Shown piece after piece: positions 1 to 12,354 of a stretch of 64,000 nucleotides of DNA. Below the pieces are notes generated by a model, which ran no database searches, was not told the origin of the DNA, and worked only from the letters and a program-made list of their open reading frames with translations. The position numbers and the translations under genes were made by a program. The stretch is from contig NC_060887.1 in the NCBI RefSeq assembly GCF_014805685.1, forward strand, positions 16,212,463 through 16,276,462, in the 5' to 3' direction. Position 1 is the stretch's first letter, and each line of letters opens with the position of its first letter. This DNA is from Silurus meridionalis. Taxonomy: Eukaryota > Chordata > Actinopteri > Siluriformes > Siluridae.

Positions 1-1147
1 ACCCCACAAGCTCTCGATTGGATTAAGGTCCGGGGATTGGGCTGGCCACTCCATAACATTAATTTTGTTGGTTTGGAACCAAGACTTTGCTCGTTTACTA
101 GTGTGTTTGGGGTCATTGTCTTGTTGAAACAACCATTTCAAGGGCATGTCCTCTTCAGCATAAGGCAACATGACCTCTTCAAGTATTTTGACATATGCAA
201 ACTGATCCATGATCCCTGGTATGCGATAAATAGGCCCAACACCATAGTAGGAGAAACATGCCCATATCATGATGCTTGCACCACCATGCTTCACTGTCTT
301 CACTGTGTACTGTGGCTTGAATTCAGAGTTTGGGGGTCGTCTCACAAACTGTCTGTGGCTCTTGGACCCAAATAGAACAATTTTACTCTCATCAGTCCAC
401 AAAATGTTCCTCCATTTCTCTTTAGGCCAGTTGATGTGTTCTTTGGCAAATTATAACCTCTTCTGCACATGCCTTTTTAACAGAGGGACTTATGGGGATT
501 CTTGAAAATAGATTAGCTTCACACAGACGTCTTCTAACTGTCACAGTACTTACAGGTAACTCCAGACTGTCTTTGATCATCCTGGAGCTGATCATTGGCT
601 GAGCCTTTGCCATTCTGGTTATTCTTCGATCCATTTTGATGGTTGTCTTCCGTTTTCTTCCACGTCTCTCTGGTTTTGCTCTCCATTTTAAGGCATTGGA
701 GATCATTTTAGCTGAACAGCCTATAATTTTTTGCACCTCTTTATAGGTTTCCCCTCTCCAATCAACTTTTTAATCAAAGTACGCTGTTCTTCTGAACAAT
801 GTCTTGAACGACCCATTTTCCTCAGGCTTTCAAATGCATGTTCAACAAGTGCTGGCTTCATCCTTAAATAGGGGCAACTTGATTCACACCTGTTTTTTCA
901 CAAAATTGATGACCTCAGTGATTGAATGCCACACTGCTATTTTTTTTAAACACACCCCTTTCAACTAATTGCCCAATTGCACAGCCTTACGAGCGTGCAT
1001 ATCATGAATGCTGGGTCTTGTTTGTTTTCTGAGAATCTACTGCACCTACTGGTAACTTGTTTGCCATGTAGCAATAAAAAAATCTACTAAAAACCTGGAT
1101 TATTCTGGTTAGTCACATTGTACTGCTATTATTTTGAACAATACTGT
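1..1147 (-). mobile_element. Tc1/mariner-family transposon, decayed, cut by window start
   Basis: The minus strand reads as a Tc1-like DDE transposase. The N-terminus begins near 861, followed by helix-turn-helix text around 740-560, a DES motif near 400-390, a QDNDPKHT motif near 135-110 and a WPAQSPDLNP motif near 55-25. The catalytic residues are therefore still recognisable. The frame is broken at least twice (near 740 and near 450) and has in-frame stops, so it cannot make a full transposase. The outer end lies near 1147, next to a TA, as expected for this superfamily. The other end is outside the window. Confidence 0.9.
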
Positions 1148-2823
1148 AATATCCAATCTGGAATGTTTTGCAGTGATTTTAAGTTGATTCTGTAGCTTTA
1201 AGGTACTTAGAGGCTGCAATATTTTCAATGTAAAAAAAAAAAATTCCAAAAAGGTGTTATGTCCACGTGTGAAAAAGAGATGTAGAAGCTTTAATATGCA
1301 TAATTGGTCATTAACAGAATTTACAGTGACTTGAAACTTCAACATGTGCTTGACCTGCTTTTAATGTGATAAATTGATGACAGTTTGAAGCAACATGTAC
1401 ATAATTGGATGGAAACAATTCCATGAGGTTTTGACAGTAAAGGCTGCCATTATCTTGAGAAGACAGCACTGGTTCTAGGAATCTAGTGATGCGTTTAAAA
1501 AATGCATATGCCATAACAGACTGCTCAGTCAGAGGAATGCAAGAGGCTACAGTTCAAATACAAACAACAGTAACCTTTGTAAACCATGTCTGACTTTCAT
1601 TACATGAATCTCATTGTTGTTAACACAGCTAATTGCTATTGCTTCTCGATCAAACACAAGCACAACGACCTTGTGTGTAACCAATGGCAATTTATCAGGC
1701 TAAAAACTTGGAAAATTACTATTAAATGAGTATTAAAATGCACTACAATAAGTTAGGACAGGGGAAATAAAAAGACATAAACAAACTTGTATATGGATGC
1801 TGTAGACAAAGCGACCAACAAAGCATTTCAATTAAATAAAATGCTGAAATCAAATGGTGTCCTTGGCTTTTGTACATATGAATCATGTAAAATTTTATGT
1901 AAACCTGTTTTAACCAAGATCAAGGTTAACTGATTTTTATTCAGTTTTATCATCATCAATACAATAACAACACATGATTTATATAATATATATTTTAATA
2001 TTTAGGGATTCACCATTTTATATGCAGTATTCCTTTCCTTTTGTTTTTTTTTTCTCCTTTGAATGAGCTTCTTGAACTAAAATTATTTACAAAAAAAAAA
2101 AAAGAAAAGAAAAGGAGTGATGCCAATAAGGGGACGATGAGAGGGACACCGTGTGTGCCTGTGATATTTACACCTGGGAGAAGTGCACAGATGGCAAGAG
2201 GGAGAGGAAAGAATAGAGCTCCGAGACTGGAAACGACTACCAGGACAGGACAACGTGACCCAATGAACAGGCGCGCTAAGCGGTGAGAGAAAAGAGGTCA
2301 AGGGCAACCAATCAGTAGAATAAGCCTTGGGGACCCACCGAACCCCACGGCTATTAGGCTGAACAGCGGTTGGCTCTTTGTAGCGTGTGCAGTTCAGCTT
2401 TATGGGTAGTGCATAACACTGCACATTTAAAAGGAGGATGGCTCAAATAGCGTTATGCCTACAAGATGACTGGGAACATGGACGGCCTTCAGAGTCAGTA
2501 GCCTGGGAAAGCAGACGCCAGGACGAGAGGTGTTAAGTGCAAACACCTCGGAATTAAGGTCAAAGTGTCGATGCAGAGACGAAAAGGAGGCTACAGACAG
2601 GCCACGACAGACGAAGTGTTGAGCGATAAAAAGTAAAACGGTAAACAAGCCATAGTAGACCATATGAAAGTGGTAAGATTGAAAATGGATAACGAGAGAG
2701 AGAGAGAGAGAGAGAGGCTGGCGTTAAGACAAGGAATGCCGAATATTGGCAAATCCTCACGCGTTTGTTGTATTGAGAGTTAGACTGAAACAGCGGAGAT
2801 GAAAAGAGGCGTGTGTGGGCATC
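1148..2823 (-). other. rnf115 3' UTR and downstream flank
   Basis: No exon or conserved coding text is visible on either strand. The part next to 2823 must include the rnf115 3' UTR. A minus-strand AATAAA lies at 1936-1941, but I cannot say which poly(A) signal is used. A short (GA)n tract sits at 2695-2716 and an A-rich run near 2090-2117. The open frames on both strands around 2040-2760 resemble no family I know. Confidence 0.5.
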
Positions 2824-4941
2824 TCAGTAGGACCATCTTTCCTGTGTGCGGGGCTCCGTGTTTACGGAAGAGGGCTCTGAGGGGGGCTGATTGCTGCTGT
2901 CCTCTCCACTCAAACTCTTCCTGCATACCGGACATGTGTCATGCTGCAGAAAGAAAGGAAGAGAGAATTCAATAAATGTGAGGCTTGTGGACATACATAT
3001 TCATCACATTCAAATGGTAACCTAGTTACTGCCAATTACCTGCAGCAATCAGTCAACTTGATATATATTTTTCTCCCATCATTCACTCCACAGCACATAG
3101 CAAAGCTACCACTACTTGAAAATCAACCTAAACGGCTCATATACAGGAGACCTTGAAGACCGATGTGTGAATAGCAATATCAAATAATCTGCAACACGGG
3201 GGAGGAACATGGAATCACATTTATTTCCAAGTTATTAAATGCTGTAGCCCTAAATAGCTGGCTAGAAAATGCTTGGAATGGCTTTTCAGGCACTTTTATG
3301 TAGATATTTGTGAAGACTTTTTGCATTGTCGCAATACAGGTTTGCACACATTAATTGTTCATAATCATTTACACAACCTTCTGATCCAAAGTCCAACATC
3401 TTAACCACTGAGCTTCTTCCAGTCATATTTGGGGTCATGTCTTATTGCACTTTACAGAGAGGAGAGTAACCTTTAAATCCAGTCACATGTATAGTGCTTT
3501 CTTTTAAAATCAGGTTATATAAAATTTTGGTTTAATAATCACCATGAGTACACTTTTACCACACCTCTCTACATAATGATTTGCCAGGACAAAAATTAGA
3601 TAATATCATATATAATATAGTAATGGCTACTGTGAAATATATCCAAGTTTCATTTTCATAGTATTGTCCCTTAAGAAGATATCCTAAATGGTTGCTAAAA
3701 TGTGAGGGGTGTACTCACTTTTGTAAGATACTGTATGTTTTAGTAAGTATGAATAGCCCTCATGCATCTTTTTAACAATTTAAAGCATCTTCAGTAAAAC
3801 TGGCAGACTACATTTTAAATGAAGTATTTTGTAAAATATAAGTAATATTATTGGCACTAAAATAAATGGTGATTTTTGGTAAGACTCCCCGACTCCCTGT
3901 CCAGACCCAGTCTCACCAGTTCTAACCAGGGTACAATGCAGTCACTGTGGAAGAAGTGGTTGCAGGGCAGCTGCCTGACTGGCTCCCCGACTGTGTAGTC
4001 CTCTTTACACACCGGACACTCCAAACTGCTGTCTGTGTAAGGAACAGAGGAAGGAGGATTCGTTTACAGATGCAAAGTGGCCTTTTTAAAGTGTTCTAAT
4101 TTTGCAAAAGTCCAAAAAGCAACACTAGCTAGCTTTTTGTGGGGTAAGAAAAGGAAGGCCATGACAAGGGGGAACATAAAGAAACTGACCAGCCTGTTCC
4201 TGAGAAACAATGACTGTGGGGAGGGAAGAGATTTTCTCTTTCTCTGCAGGAGGAGGACCTGTGTTCTCGAACTGACCCAGTAACTGAGCGTGTGTGAGCG
4301 AGAGAGAGGGGAAAAGTTATTATTTAAAAAACAAAAAAGAACATTTAATCAGTTTGTAACACTCATACTACTTTATTTGCAAGTACCTGTGTAATGACTG
4401 CATCCAGACCCCCCTGCCCCCAGGCATAGTCACCAGGATTTGAGTGCAGCATGCCTGTCCTGATATCACAGGGACACACACGCACACACACACACACACA
4501 CACTTTACACAATGTCACTGATTAAAAATAACATATTACGATGTCAGAATGATGTTTTTATGGTAACAATTATTGTATATATTATTTTGACCATATTTGT
4601 ATTTACCATGAGAGAGGAGGTGAACCTGGAGCACCTGAATTGGCAAAAAGGCCAGCAAGAAACTGTTGTACTATTCTAAAAAAAACAAAATAAAAAACAC
4701 AAAAACAATACAGAGTTAAAAAAACAACAACATTCCTTTGCAATTTATACACCATTTTCTCTTATATACACTTTACCAACCAAAGCATTACTTAGTCATA
4801 ATGGATGCTACAGCTTATAAAAGCATTGTGTACTATGAGGTAACAGTTTTGGGAACCGCCATATTGCTGTCCAGATACTTTTGGTCATATAATGCATCAT
4901 ACTTACATCTTATAGTCTTTATTAGTTTACACACACACACA

Positions 4942-5016
<75 letters not shown>

Positions 5017-5072
5017 CACACACACACACACACATACACATACACATACACACATACACACATACACACATA

Positions 5073-5129
<57 letters not shown>

Positions 5130-5661
5130 CAGACCAAAAGTTTGGACACACCTTCTCATTCAAAGAGTTTTCTTTATTTTCATGACTATGAAAAAAGTAG
5201 ATTCACACTGAAGGCATCGAGGGCTATTTGACCAAGAAGGAGAGTGATGGGGTGCTGCGCCAGATGACCTGGCCTCCACAGTCACCGGACCTGAACCCAA
5301 TCGAGATGGTTTAGGGGTGAGCTGGACCGCAGAGTGCAGCATCTCTCGGGGAACTCCTTCAAGACTGTTGGAAGACCATTTCAGGTGACTACCTCTTGAA
5401 GCTCATCAAGAGAATGCCAAGAGTGTGCAAAGCAGTAATCAAAGCAAAAGGTGGCTACTTTGAAGAACCTAGAATATGACATTTTTCAGATGTTTCACAC
5501 TTTTTTGTTATGTATATAATTCCATATATAATTCCACGTGTTAATTCATAGTTTTGATGCCTTCAGTGTGAATCTACAATTTTCATAGTCATGAAAATAA
5601 AGAAAACTCTTTGAATGAGAAGGTGTGTCCAAACTTTTGGTCTGTACTCTATATTATATTA

Positions 5662-5749
<88 letters not shown>

Positions 5750-8700
5750 ACACATCATTAATTAAAAATGGCATTTAGCAAACATCCTTATCCAGAGCGG
5801 CCTTACAATTATACCAACGTATACAGTACAGAACTGAGCAGTTGAGATTTAAGGGCCTTGCTCAGGGGCCCAGCAGTAACAACTTTGTGATACTGACCTG
5901 ACCAACACCTTTACCACTGAGCTACCGTTTGCCTATATTAAAAAGTGTAAGGACTGCCAACATGAGACACGCAGCATGAACAGTAAGTGGGCTCATTAAA
6001 AGAAGCACACGGTGACATGAACAAAAAAATTTATTTGAAAGGATGTAGCAGTGAAGCAAGTGTGCAGTTCTGCAAATAAGACACACTGGCTTTCTTTCCT
6101 TTTCACCCTTATCAAGGAAATTAAAGTCAAACAGCCAATGTATTCTTGTTTAAATAAAAAGCAAAACAATTTAAGCTGGACTAAGTGAGAGACTATATTT
6201 AAGAAGAATGGCGTTCATTCCTCATTCCATCGCTCTGTGTGGCACAGCACCTTAGTGAGACTCATTATACTGGATAACAGCGTACCTATACCATGCAGTT
6301 TTTATTGTCTACCTCTGGAATCTAACCATGTATCATTCTTGTCTTGGTAGCTCTGTTCCCTTCTTAAAGACTTTAGTAAATCTCTCTTAAATTAAAGACC
6401 AATAAGATGACTTATTACAAGACAGATGAAATTCATATTTCATATAAAGTGACTTTACAACTAAACAGAAGAGATTAGCATTCAAACTTGGCAACAGGCA
6501 AGCAGGAGGCACCTACAACATTCTTGAGAATAACCTGAGGCGATACAGAGAAAGACAGAGGGAAGGGAAAAAACAAAAACCAGACAGTGTGTGTCATATC
6601 CCGATTAACTGATGAAACCTTTACTGGGGTGTGATATATACAACTGTGTCAGAAAAAAGCTTGAAGATAAATGGAAGTAGTACCACCGAGCCAAAATGGG
6701 TGGAACCCATAAGGGCGGGACTTACCCCTCTACAGCAGGAGAACGATCCGGCCGACTGCTTCCTCTGGATCTGTATCTCCTCTGTGTGTGCAGGCGAGGG
6801 GGACGGCTGGGACCCCAGTGCTCTCCTCCCCCTCCTAACGGGCCACCGAGGGTCCCGCTGAGGCCCCCAGGGACAGAGCCACCAAATGGTCCTCCTCCCA
6901 GACCTAATCCTACAGCACCCCCTGGAACCCGTGGCTCGGAGTCGGGGCTGTCCAAATCCACTGTGAACGGCCGCTCCACAAACAGAAGCTGCCAGAGCTA
7001 CAGCAAGGAGATGTGTGGAAAGAAAAAGCTCTTATTACTACAAATATGTAGTCAAGAGTATAAAATGTGCTATATGAAATCGAAATGATGTTGAAAACTA
7101 AACAACATTCCTGCTAAAGATGCAGATAAGACAGAAGAATTTACTACTAGTGAAGATAACGAAGCTGGACACAGAATCAGCAAATGTTCCTCCTGCAAAT
7201 GTGTTAAATCACAATCTCTATAAAGCTCTGAAAATGCCCACCTTACATAACAAATCAAGTGAATACATGTGTAGCACTTAGAGAGGAAGGCAATACGTCG
7301 AATAAACAAAACACCATAGAATTAGTTACACTACGACCAGAAGTATGTGGACACCTGACCATCACACCAGCAAGTGCTTGTTGAACATCGTTATAGTTAT
7401 AATAACCTCCACTCCTCTGGGACCGCTTTGCTACTAGATTTTGGAATGTGGCTGTAGAGATTTCTGTTCATTCAGCAACAAGAGCAATAGATAAGTCAGA
7501 CACTTGTGTTGGGTGGGGTGGCCTCGTGTGCAGTGTTCCAGTTCATCCCAAAGGTGTGAATGAGTAAAGTTCATTCTGAGTTAAGCCACGAACCCCGCCT
7601 TCATAAACCCTGCCTTCATAAACCCCGCTTTGAGCGCATGAGCATGTGTGGGCCCTGCATTTCCAGGGAAAATGTAGTGTAACAGCATGCATTTATTTTT
7701 ATTTTTTTTAAGACATGCTATATTTTTGTGTGCTTCGAATTGTGTGTCAAAAATCTGAGGAAATCACATATGGGTGCAGTGGCCAGGTGTCCACAAACAT
7801 TTAAACTCATTAGCAAAATAAACAAACATTTAAATAAAACAGGGAAGCAAAAACACTCTTGGTCTCATCAATATGAGATACATTCTATGTATCTCTATGC
7901 TATGTCCTGCGTCATTAATAAACAAGCTTCAGTTAGTCCAGAATGCAGCAGCCAGAGTTCTTACAAGGTCAAGAAAATATGATCACATAACCCCGATCTT
8001 ATCGTCCCTACATTGGCTTCCTGTTAAGTTTCGAATAGACTACAAACTATTACTTCTCACTTATAAAGCACTAAATGGTTTGGCTCCCATGTATCTATCC
8101 AGTCTTTTAACTTGCTACAATCCACCACGCTCCCTTAGATCTCAAAACTCTGGGCTTCTAGTAGTTCCTAGAATAGCAAAGTCCACTAAAGGTGGTAGAG
8201 CATTTTCACATTTAGCTCCTAAACTCTGGAATAGTCTTCCTGACAGTGTTCGGGGCTCAGACACACTCTTCCAGTTTAAGTGTAGATTAAAAACATATCT
8301 TTTTAGCAAAGCATACACATAACACACATCACATATCATAACCTTGTGCTCCAGAACGTCTGATCACATGCACATTATCAACTTGTGCTGTTAATATCAT
8401 GAACAGCAGCTACGCTAATTCCTCTCCACTGCTTCTCTCTCTTTCCCCATCCCGAGACACCCTGAGGTTTGGCCAGCTCCAGTCACCTCCCACCATCTTG
8501 ATGATTATGGACCTTTGAAGAAGTAGATGCCGAACTCGCAAACATCCCGAACCATCTAGAGACGTACCAGTGCCATTTGGATCCCGCTACATGTGTGGAG
8601 TTTGACATTGGACCTCCTGGAGTGTTTAAAGGCTCTGGCATGGAGAAGCTGATGCTGGATCTATGATGATCACAAATGCTGAGCTCATAAAACTAGGAGC

Positions 8701-10576
8701 TACTAACCATATAGACTGTATAAGACTGCAGAAAGAACATCACTTATAATCTTATACTCCAGTGCTCATGTTAGTTCTCACTCTCCAGTGTTCTGTATTG
8801 TTGAAAGATTTATGATTAAACTCTTGATGTCACCCAGATGAGGATGGGTTCCCCTTTTGAGTCTGGTTCCTCTCAAGGTTTCTTCCTCATAACATCTAAG
8901 GGAGTTTTTCCTTGCCACAGTCACCACGGCTTGCTCATCAGGGATAAATACACACCATTCACCTTAACTGTTGATTTGTGTAAAGCTGCTTTGAGACAAT
9001 GTCTGTTGTGAAAAGCGCTATACAAATAAACCTGACTTGACTTGACTTAATAATGTTATAATTTTTAGGCAGTGGAATGACGTGAAAAAGCACAAATGAT
9101 AGTAGTAGTAATAGAGTTTAATGCAGAACATATACAGTGAACATTGCTTAATCTTTGCTCATGTCTTGTTTTAAAAACAGAATGAGTGCATGTTGGAGAT
9201 TTTATGAATTTCATGTAATGTATTATTTATTAAATTATTAAACATTGATTGGATGTTAAATCGGCGTGCCGTTGGTGTTTATCAACTGGAAAGATAATGT
9301 AAAAATAATAAATAATAAATAAATAATGAAGCTTCATCTTACTGCTAGAGACCTAATCTTGACTAATGTACATTCAAAGCATCTATTTACGAATAACAAC
9401 CAAATATCAGTTCAACTCTAAACAGGCATGTTCAGTCTTTTGTTTTCTTCAACCAATGATGTGCTGTCATTTAGAGAGAAGTGGAAAAAAATGGGTTCTT
9501 TTTTCCCCCCTTCATAAAAATGATTTTCAAAGAAAAAAAAAAACAACAACTTACCTCTGCAAACTGTGACGCTGTGTCATCAAGGCCATTTGTATTATTG
9601 TCCAAAAGACTAAAGAAACACAATCACAATGTTATTCATCGCTGTGTCTAAACCATCACTATTTCATACATTCGAACTTTCCAGCAAAAGTATTGAATGT
9701 CACAGACATGGACTCGTGACATGTCAACCAGAGCTGCTGTAATCACACTTTCTGTAGTGTTATCATGAATAAAAGCTGAAAGAATGTCAGTTTAAAAATA
9801 TATCATATTATAGATATATAGATAGGTACACACATACACACACATCCATACGTATACAAGCCACATAAAAATTATCTTCACCTGGAGTCTTCGGGCACCT
9901 CCTCAATAAATCCAGAGTCACATCTGGGGCAGATATACTCCTAAACACAGGAGATCTATCAGTATGTAGCAGTGGAAGTAAATTAGAAGTAAACCACGTG
10001 AGATGTTGGCATGACTGTACTTCCCCATTCTAGGGGTTGTTTAGGGTGTATATGATCTAAAGCTGCATTAGGGGCAGCTGGAGTCCAACTGATCGGGTCA
10101 GATAATCAACTTGGCAAAAGATTCTCTGTTGAACCCAAACCACAAGTCATGAATCAGTGTGTGTGGCAGTCATTTAATAAGAGGTAAAAAAAAAAAAGTG
10201 AAGAAGACCCAGCACACAGTGTGACCTTATTAGGGAACGAAGTGCTTTTAATTTCAGTTCAGTGTCAATCAGAAGACAGATGTATATCTACTGAGAAGGG
10301 CTGCAAAATGAAAGGGGCTGGGAAAAAACACCATACACGACTATTTACTTTCGATTTAACTATATGTTACTTCATGAAAATAATGGCCTGGCTGGACTAT
10401 TCTGTGTCACAGAATTGTGTATTAATACACCACAAATAAACAAAGCCTCACTTTATAAATAAATAAACCCTCAGCTGTGGATCTGACCTTCCACAGACAC
10501 CGAGTTCATCCGTCCACAGCCAAAGAACCAACGACAACACATCAACCCACGGCCTAGAAAATACAAAACCCCAACA

Positions 10577-10642
<66 letters not shown>

Positions 10643-10952
10643 CGGTTGCTATCGAGGCCCTATTACAGCCCAGGCACCTAGGACAGGCTAGCAAAGTTAG
10701 CTCGCAACCCTAAGAGTAACGCTAGAGCGTTAGCTGAGAGCGGCCGAGCTAGCCTAGCCTCGTCCCCGAGCCTCGACACGGCTCAATCCCGTGTCACACG
10801 CTCGGGGGAGTCGGACACGCGTTCGTCAGCCACCGTATCGAAAAGACCGCTCTAAGACAAACGTGCAGGCTTACCGGGAGTTTCGGTCTCACTTCGCCTT
10901 TACAACAGTGACAAAAAAAGCGATGCGGAGGAACCGCGGCAGCCTCCGCCAT
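2824..10952 (-). CDS. rnf115: RING finger E3 ubiquitin ligase RNF115 (BCA2), complete CDS in 9 exons
   Basis: Coding exons in transcript order: 10952-10875, 9940-9882, 9609-9555, 6997-6726, 4675-4607, 4459-4387, 4283-4190, 4032-3917, 2943-2824. They total 936 nt (311 residues plus TGA), all with GT-AG introns and consistent phases. An N-terminal zinc ribbon uses C14, C17, C30 and C33. A RING-H2 domain (C3H2C3) uses C239, C242, C257, H259, H262, C265, C276 and C279. The linker keeps the [15 protein letters not shown] basic/serine motif, which I recall from RNF115 and not from its paralogue RNF126. Known role: ubiquitin ligase acting with E2 enzymes, linked to receptor trafficking and degradation. 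The start is the MAEA methionine, which matches the family and faces polr3c across a short shared upstream region. The glycine-rich stretch in exon 4 is likely disordered. Confidence 0.95.
3620..3737. mobile_element. Terminal fragment of a Tc1-like element
   Basis: The stretch ending in GGGGTGTACTCACTTTTGT followed by AGATACTGTA matches the terminal inverted repeat of a very common fish Tc1-like transposon, from memory. Only one end is present. It lies in the last intron of rnf115. The other end of the same kind of element appears near 57765. Confidence 0.55.
4474..4503. repeat. (CA)n microsatellite beside an rnf115 acceptor
   Basis: An imperfect CA run with one CG interruption. On the rnf115 transcript it is a UG tract that ends about 14 nt before the exon 6 acceptor (exon 4459-4387), where a polypyrimidine tract would normally lie. 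Confidence 0.9.
4929..5124. repeat. Compound CA / TA / CATACA microsatellite
   Basis: Blocks of (CA)n, a pure (TA)n of about 40 nt (4975-5014), CATACA-type repeats and a final (CA)n run directly into the Tc1-derived element that follows. Confidence 0.95.
5125..5649 (+). mobile_element. Tc1-derived deletion element with ~94 bp terminal inverted repeats
   Basis: Left arm 5125-5218 and right arm 5556-5649 are near-perfect reverse complements that open with CAGTACAGACC. Between them lies only a C-terminal piece of a Tc1-like transposase on the plus strand, including the [12 protein letters not shown] catalytic-glutamate motif at about 5270-5305, followed by a stop. This is a non-autonomous internal-deletion derivative. 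It sits in intron 4 of rnf115, between a CA tract and a TA tract. Confidence 0.92.
5651..5743. repeat. (TA)n microsatellite
   Basis: Almost pure TA dinucleotides, directly beside the right end of the Tc1-derived element. Tc1 elements insert at TA, so the element may have landed in a pre-existing TA/CA tract. Confidence 0.95.
5768..5937. repeat. Dispersed fish repeat, unnamed
   Basis: It opens with text like CATTTAGCAAACATCCTTATC, contains GGGCCTTGCTCAGGGGCCCA and ends with ACCACTGAGCTACC. I recognise this as a widespread teleost interspersed sequence but cannot name the family. Related pieces appear near 3365-3425 (the ACCACTGAGCT end only) and, in reverse, near 55700-55775. Confidence 0.6.
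7317..7815. mobile_element. Decayed DNA transposon fragment (Tc1-like)
   Basis: The left end includes GTATGTGGACACCTGACCAT. The right end includes the inverted CAGGTGTCCACAAACATTT, so two opposed termini bracket about 500 bp. The interior includes TTCATCCCAAAGGTGT, typical of a common fish transposon of the Tc1 group. No coding capacity is left. A second fragment of the same kind lies at 53000-53200. It is in intron 3 of rnf115. Confidence 0.7.
7870..9055 (+). mobile_element. 5'-truncated L2-type LINE (end of reverse transcriptase plus 3' UTR)
   Basis: The open frame at 7873-8322 encodes the end of a LINE ORF2. It includes [32 protein letters not shown] and the terminal [10 protein letters not shown] motif, all typical of L2-like reverse transcriptases. 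The 3' UTR that follows ends in TTGACTTGACTTGACTT direct repeats near 9045. It lies antisense in intron 3 of rnf115. The same 3' UTR occurs in reverse at 53775-54349 and, diverged, at 44095-44200. Confidence 0.85.
10579..10640. repeat. (GT)n microsatellite
   Basis: A pure GT run of 31 units in intron 1 of rnf115, about 230 bp downstream (on that strand) of exon 1. Confidence 0.97.
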
Positions 10953-11230
10953 CTTTCCGAGAACCGCACACAAACACTGACGTCGCTTCACCAGGGCGTT
11001 ATACGTTTCCCACCCGTATTCGGGGGAAGACATCCCGCCTCCTAGGTAAGGATTGGCGAGTAGTTCTGATCGTATGGCTTTCAATAAAGGTTATTGGCTC
11101 AAAGTCTGAACTTCTAGCCAATCACAGCACAGGGGCGGAGCTCTTTACATAGGGAATATAATGAATTCTCCTGGACTGGACTGCAGGAGAAGGCGGGGCT
11201 CTGGAACCGGAAGTGCCTTAGCTGTATGAG
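10953..11230. promoter_or_regulatory. Shared head-to-head promoter of rnf115 and polr3c
   Basis: Only about 390 bp separate the rnf115 start codon (10952, minus strand) from the splice donor of the polr3c 5' exon (11341, plus strand). The interval holds CCAAT boxes (ATTGG at 11052 and 11093, CCAAT at 11118-11122) and an ETS-type site ACCGGAAGTG at 11206-11215. A second CCGGAAGC lies near 11312. There is no clear TATA box. This is typical of a CpG-rich bidirectional housekeeping promoter; the assignment is inferred from layout and motifs. Confidence 0.7.
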
Positions 11231-11340
11231 GGGTTGTGTCTGGCAGAAGCCATGTGAGTTGAAATGCAGCAGAAATGTTAATTGACAAGCCTCGGCTTCT
11301 TCTGTAAGCACCCGGAAGCGAAATCAAGAATATTTTAAAG
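11231..11340 (+). other. polr3c: Probable noncoding first exon of polr3c
   Basis: The next coding exon begins exactly at its acceptor with the start codon (12355), so an upstream noncoding exon is required. A strong donor (AAAG followed by GTGCGT) lies at 11340/11341. The transcription start is unknown, so the left boundary is approximate. Confidence 0.5.
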
Positions 11341-11564
11341 GTGCGTAACATTTTTGTTTCTTTTTTTTCCCTACCGGATGGAAGGTAGCATCTATTGTGT
11401 TTAGCTAACAGCTAACTACAGTAGCAAGTTCAGGTCATGCAGGTGGTTTGGAGGCATCCAGCACTTAATCCGTAATTCCACTATTCCAGATGTTTCGAAA
11501 ACCTATAATCGGCTCATTTATGTGAGCAAGATCAAGGCTACACAATACTCAAGGATCTGATCTG

Positions 11565-11840
11565 TCAAGTCAAATAGGCTTTTATTGTTATTCCAGCCAA
11601 TATACAGTTCAACACAGTGACATGAAACAACGTTCTTCCAGGACCAAGGTGCTACATCGTGCAACATATCAAAAAGTAGCACCAAAAAATTACAGAACTA
11701 CACAAAACTACCTAAGGCACGATATAAAGTGCACGTGTGCGACATTTGGTGCAAACAAACTGCATAAGAGAGTAAGACTGGAGACTCTGTGATACTGCAG
11801 CCCCGGACAGTCTAATAGATTTCTGTTAGTGCAAATAAAT
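11565..11840 (-). repeat. Interspersed repeat, LINE 3'-end-like
   Basis: It begins with GTCAAGTCAAATAGGCTTTTA and continues with TCTTCCAGGACCAAGGTGCTA-like text, known to me as a common teleost repeat. The GTCAAGTCAA edge resembles the reversed tail of the L2 copies in this window, so it may be a LINE 3' end. It lies in the first intron of polr3c. Confidence 0.5.
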
Positions 11841-11890
11841 TGTCTAGATGATAAATACTGTACATGTAATCACTATAATGAGTTTGTTCA

Positions 11891-11893
<3 letters not shown>

Positions 11894-11924
<31 letters not shown>

Positions 11925-12190
11925 AGTCCAGTCCCTTTGTATTGAGTAGTCACATGTCTCCCCTGAGTCCTTCAATTTAATTACATTTGCACTCAGTTAC
12001 ACACAGTGCTTTACACACACAGTCCTTCACACACATGGTCCTACACACACACACACACGGTGCTTTACACACGCAGTCTTACACACACACACACGCAGTC
12101 TTACACACACACCCAGTCTTACACACACACAGTCGTACACACACAGTGCTACATTTAGTTACACACAATTGCACACAGTAATACAGTCAC
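11894..12190. repeat. (GT)n tract followed by degenerate ACACAGT-type tandem repeats
   Basis: A GT run at 11894-11923 is followed, at about 11990-12190, by imperfect repeats of TTACACACACAGT text. The open frame across it is a repeat artefact of alternating H and T codons, not a gene. Confidence 0.8.
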
Positions 12191-12354
12191 ACACAGTTGG
12201 ACACACCAACACCTTGTGTGCTACACAATTAGACTCAGTATTAGAGTTGTAATTACATACAGCTGCATACAGTAACAGTGTAACACAGTTACAAATAGTT
12301 ACACAATTACTCAATGTTAAGGAGTTTTTATTCAGATCCCATTGTGACTTTCAG

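Noticed and set aside
2041..2424. Overlapping open frames on both strands downstream of rnf115
   Set aside because: No family resemblance or splice structure; compositionally ordinary 3' flank.
4833..5211. Long open frames on both strands
   Set aside because: They are translations of CA/TA microsatellites (Cys-Val, Thr-His or Ile-Tyr repeats).
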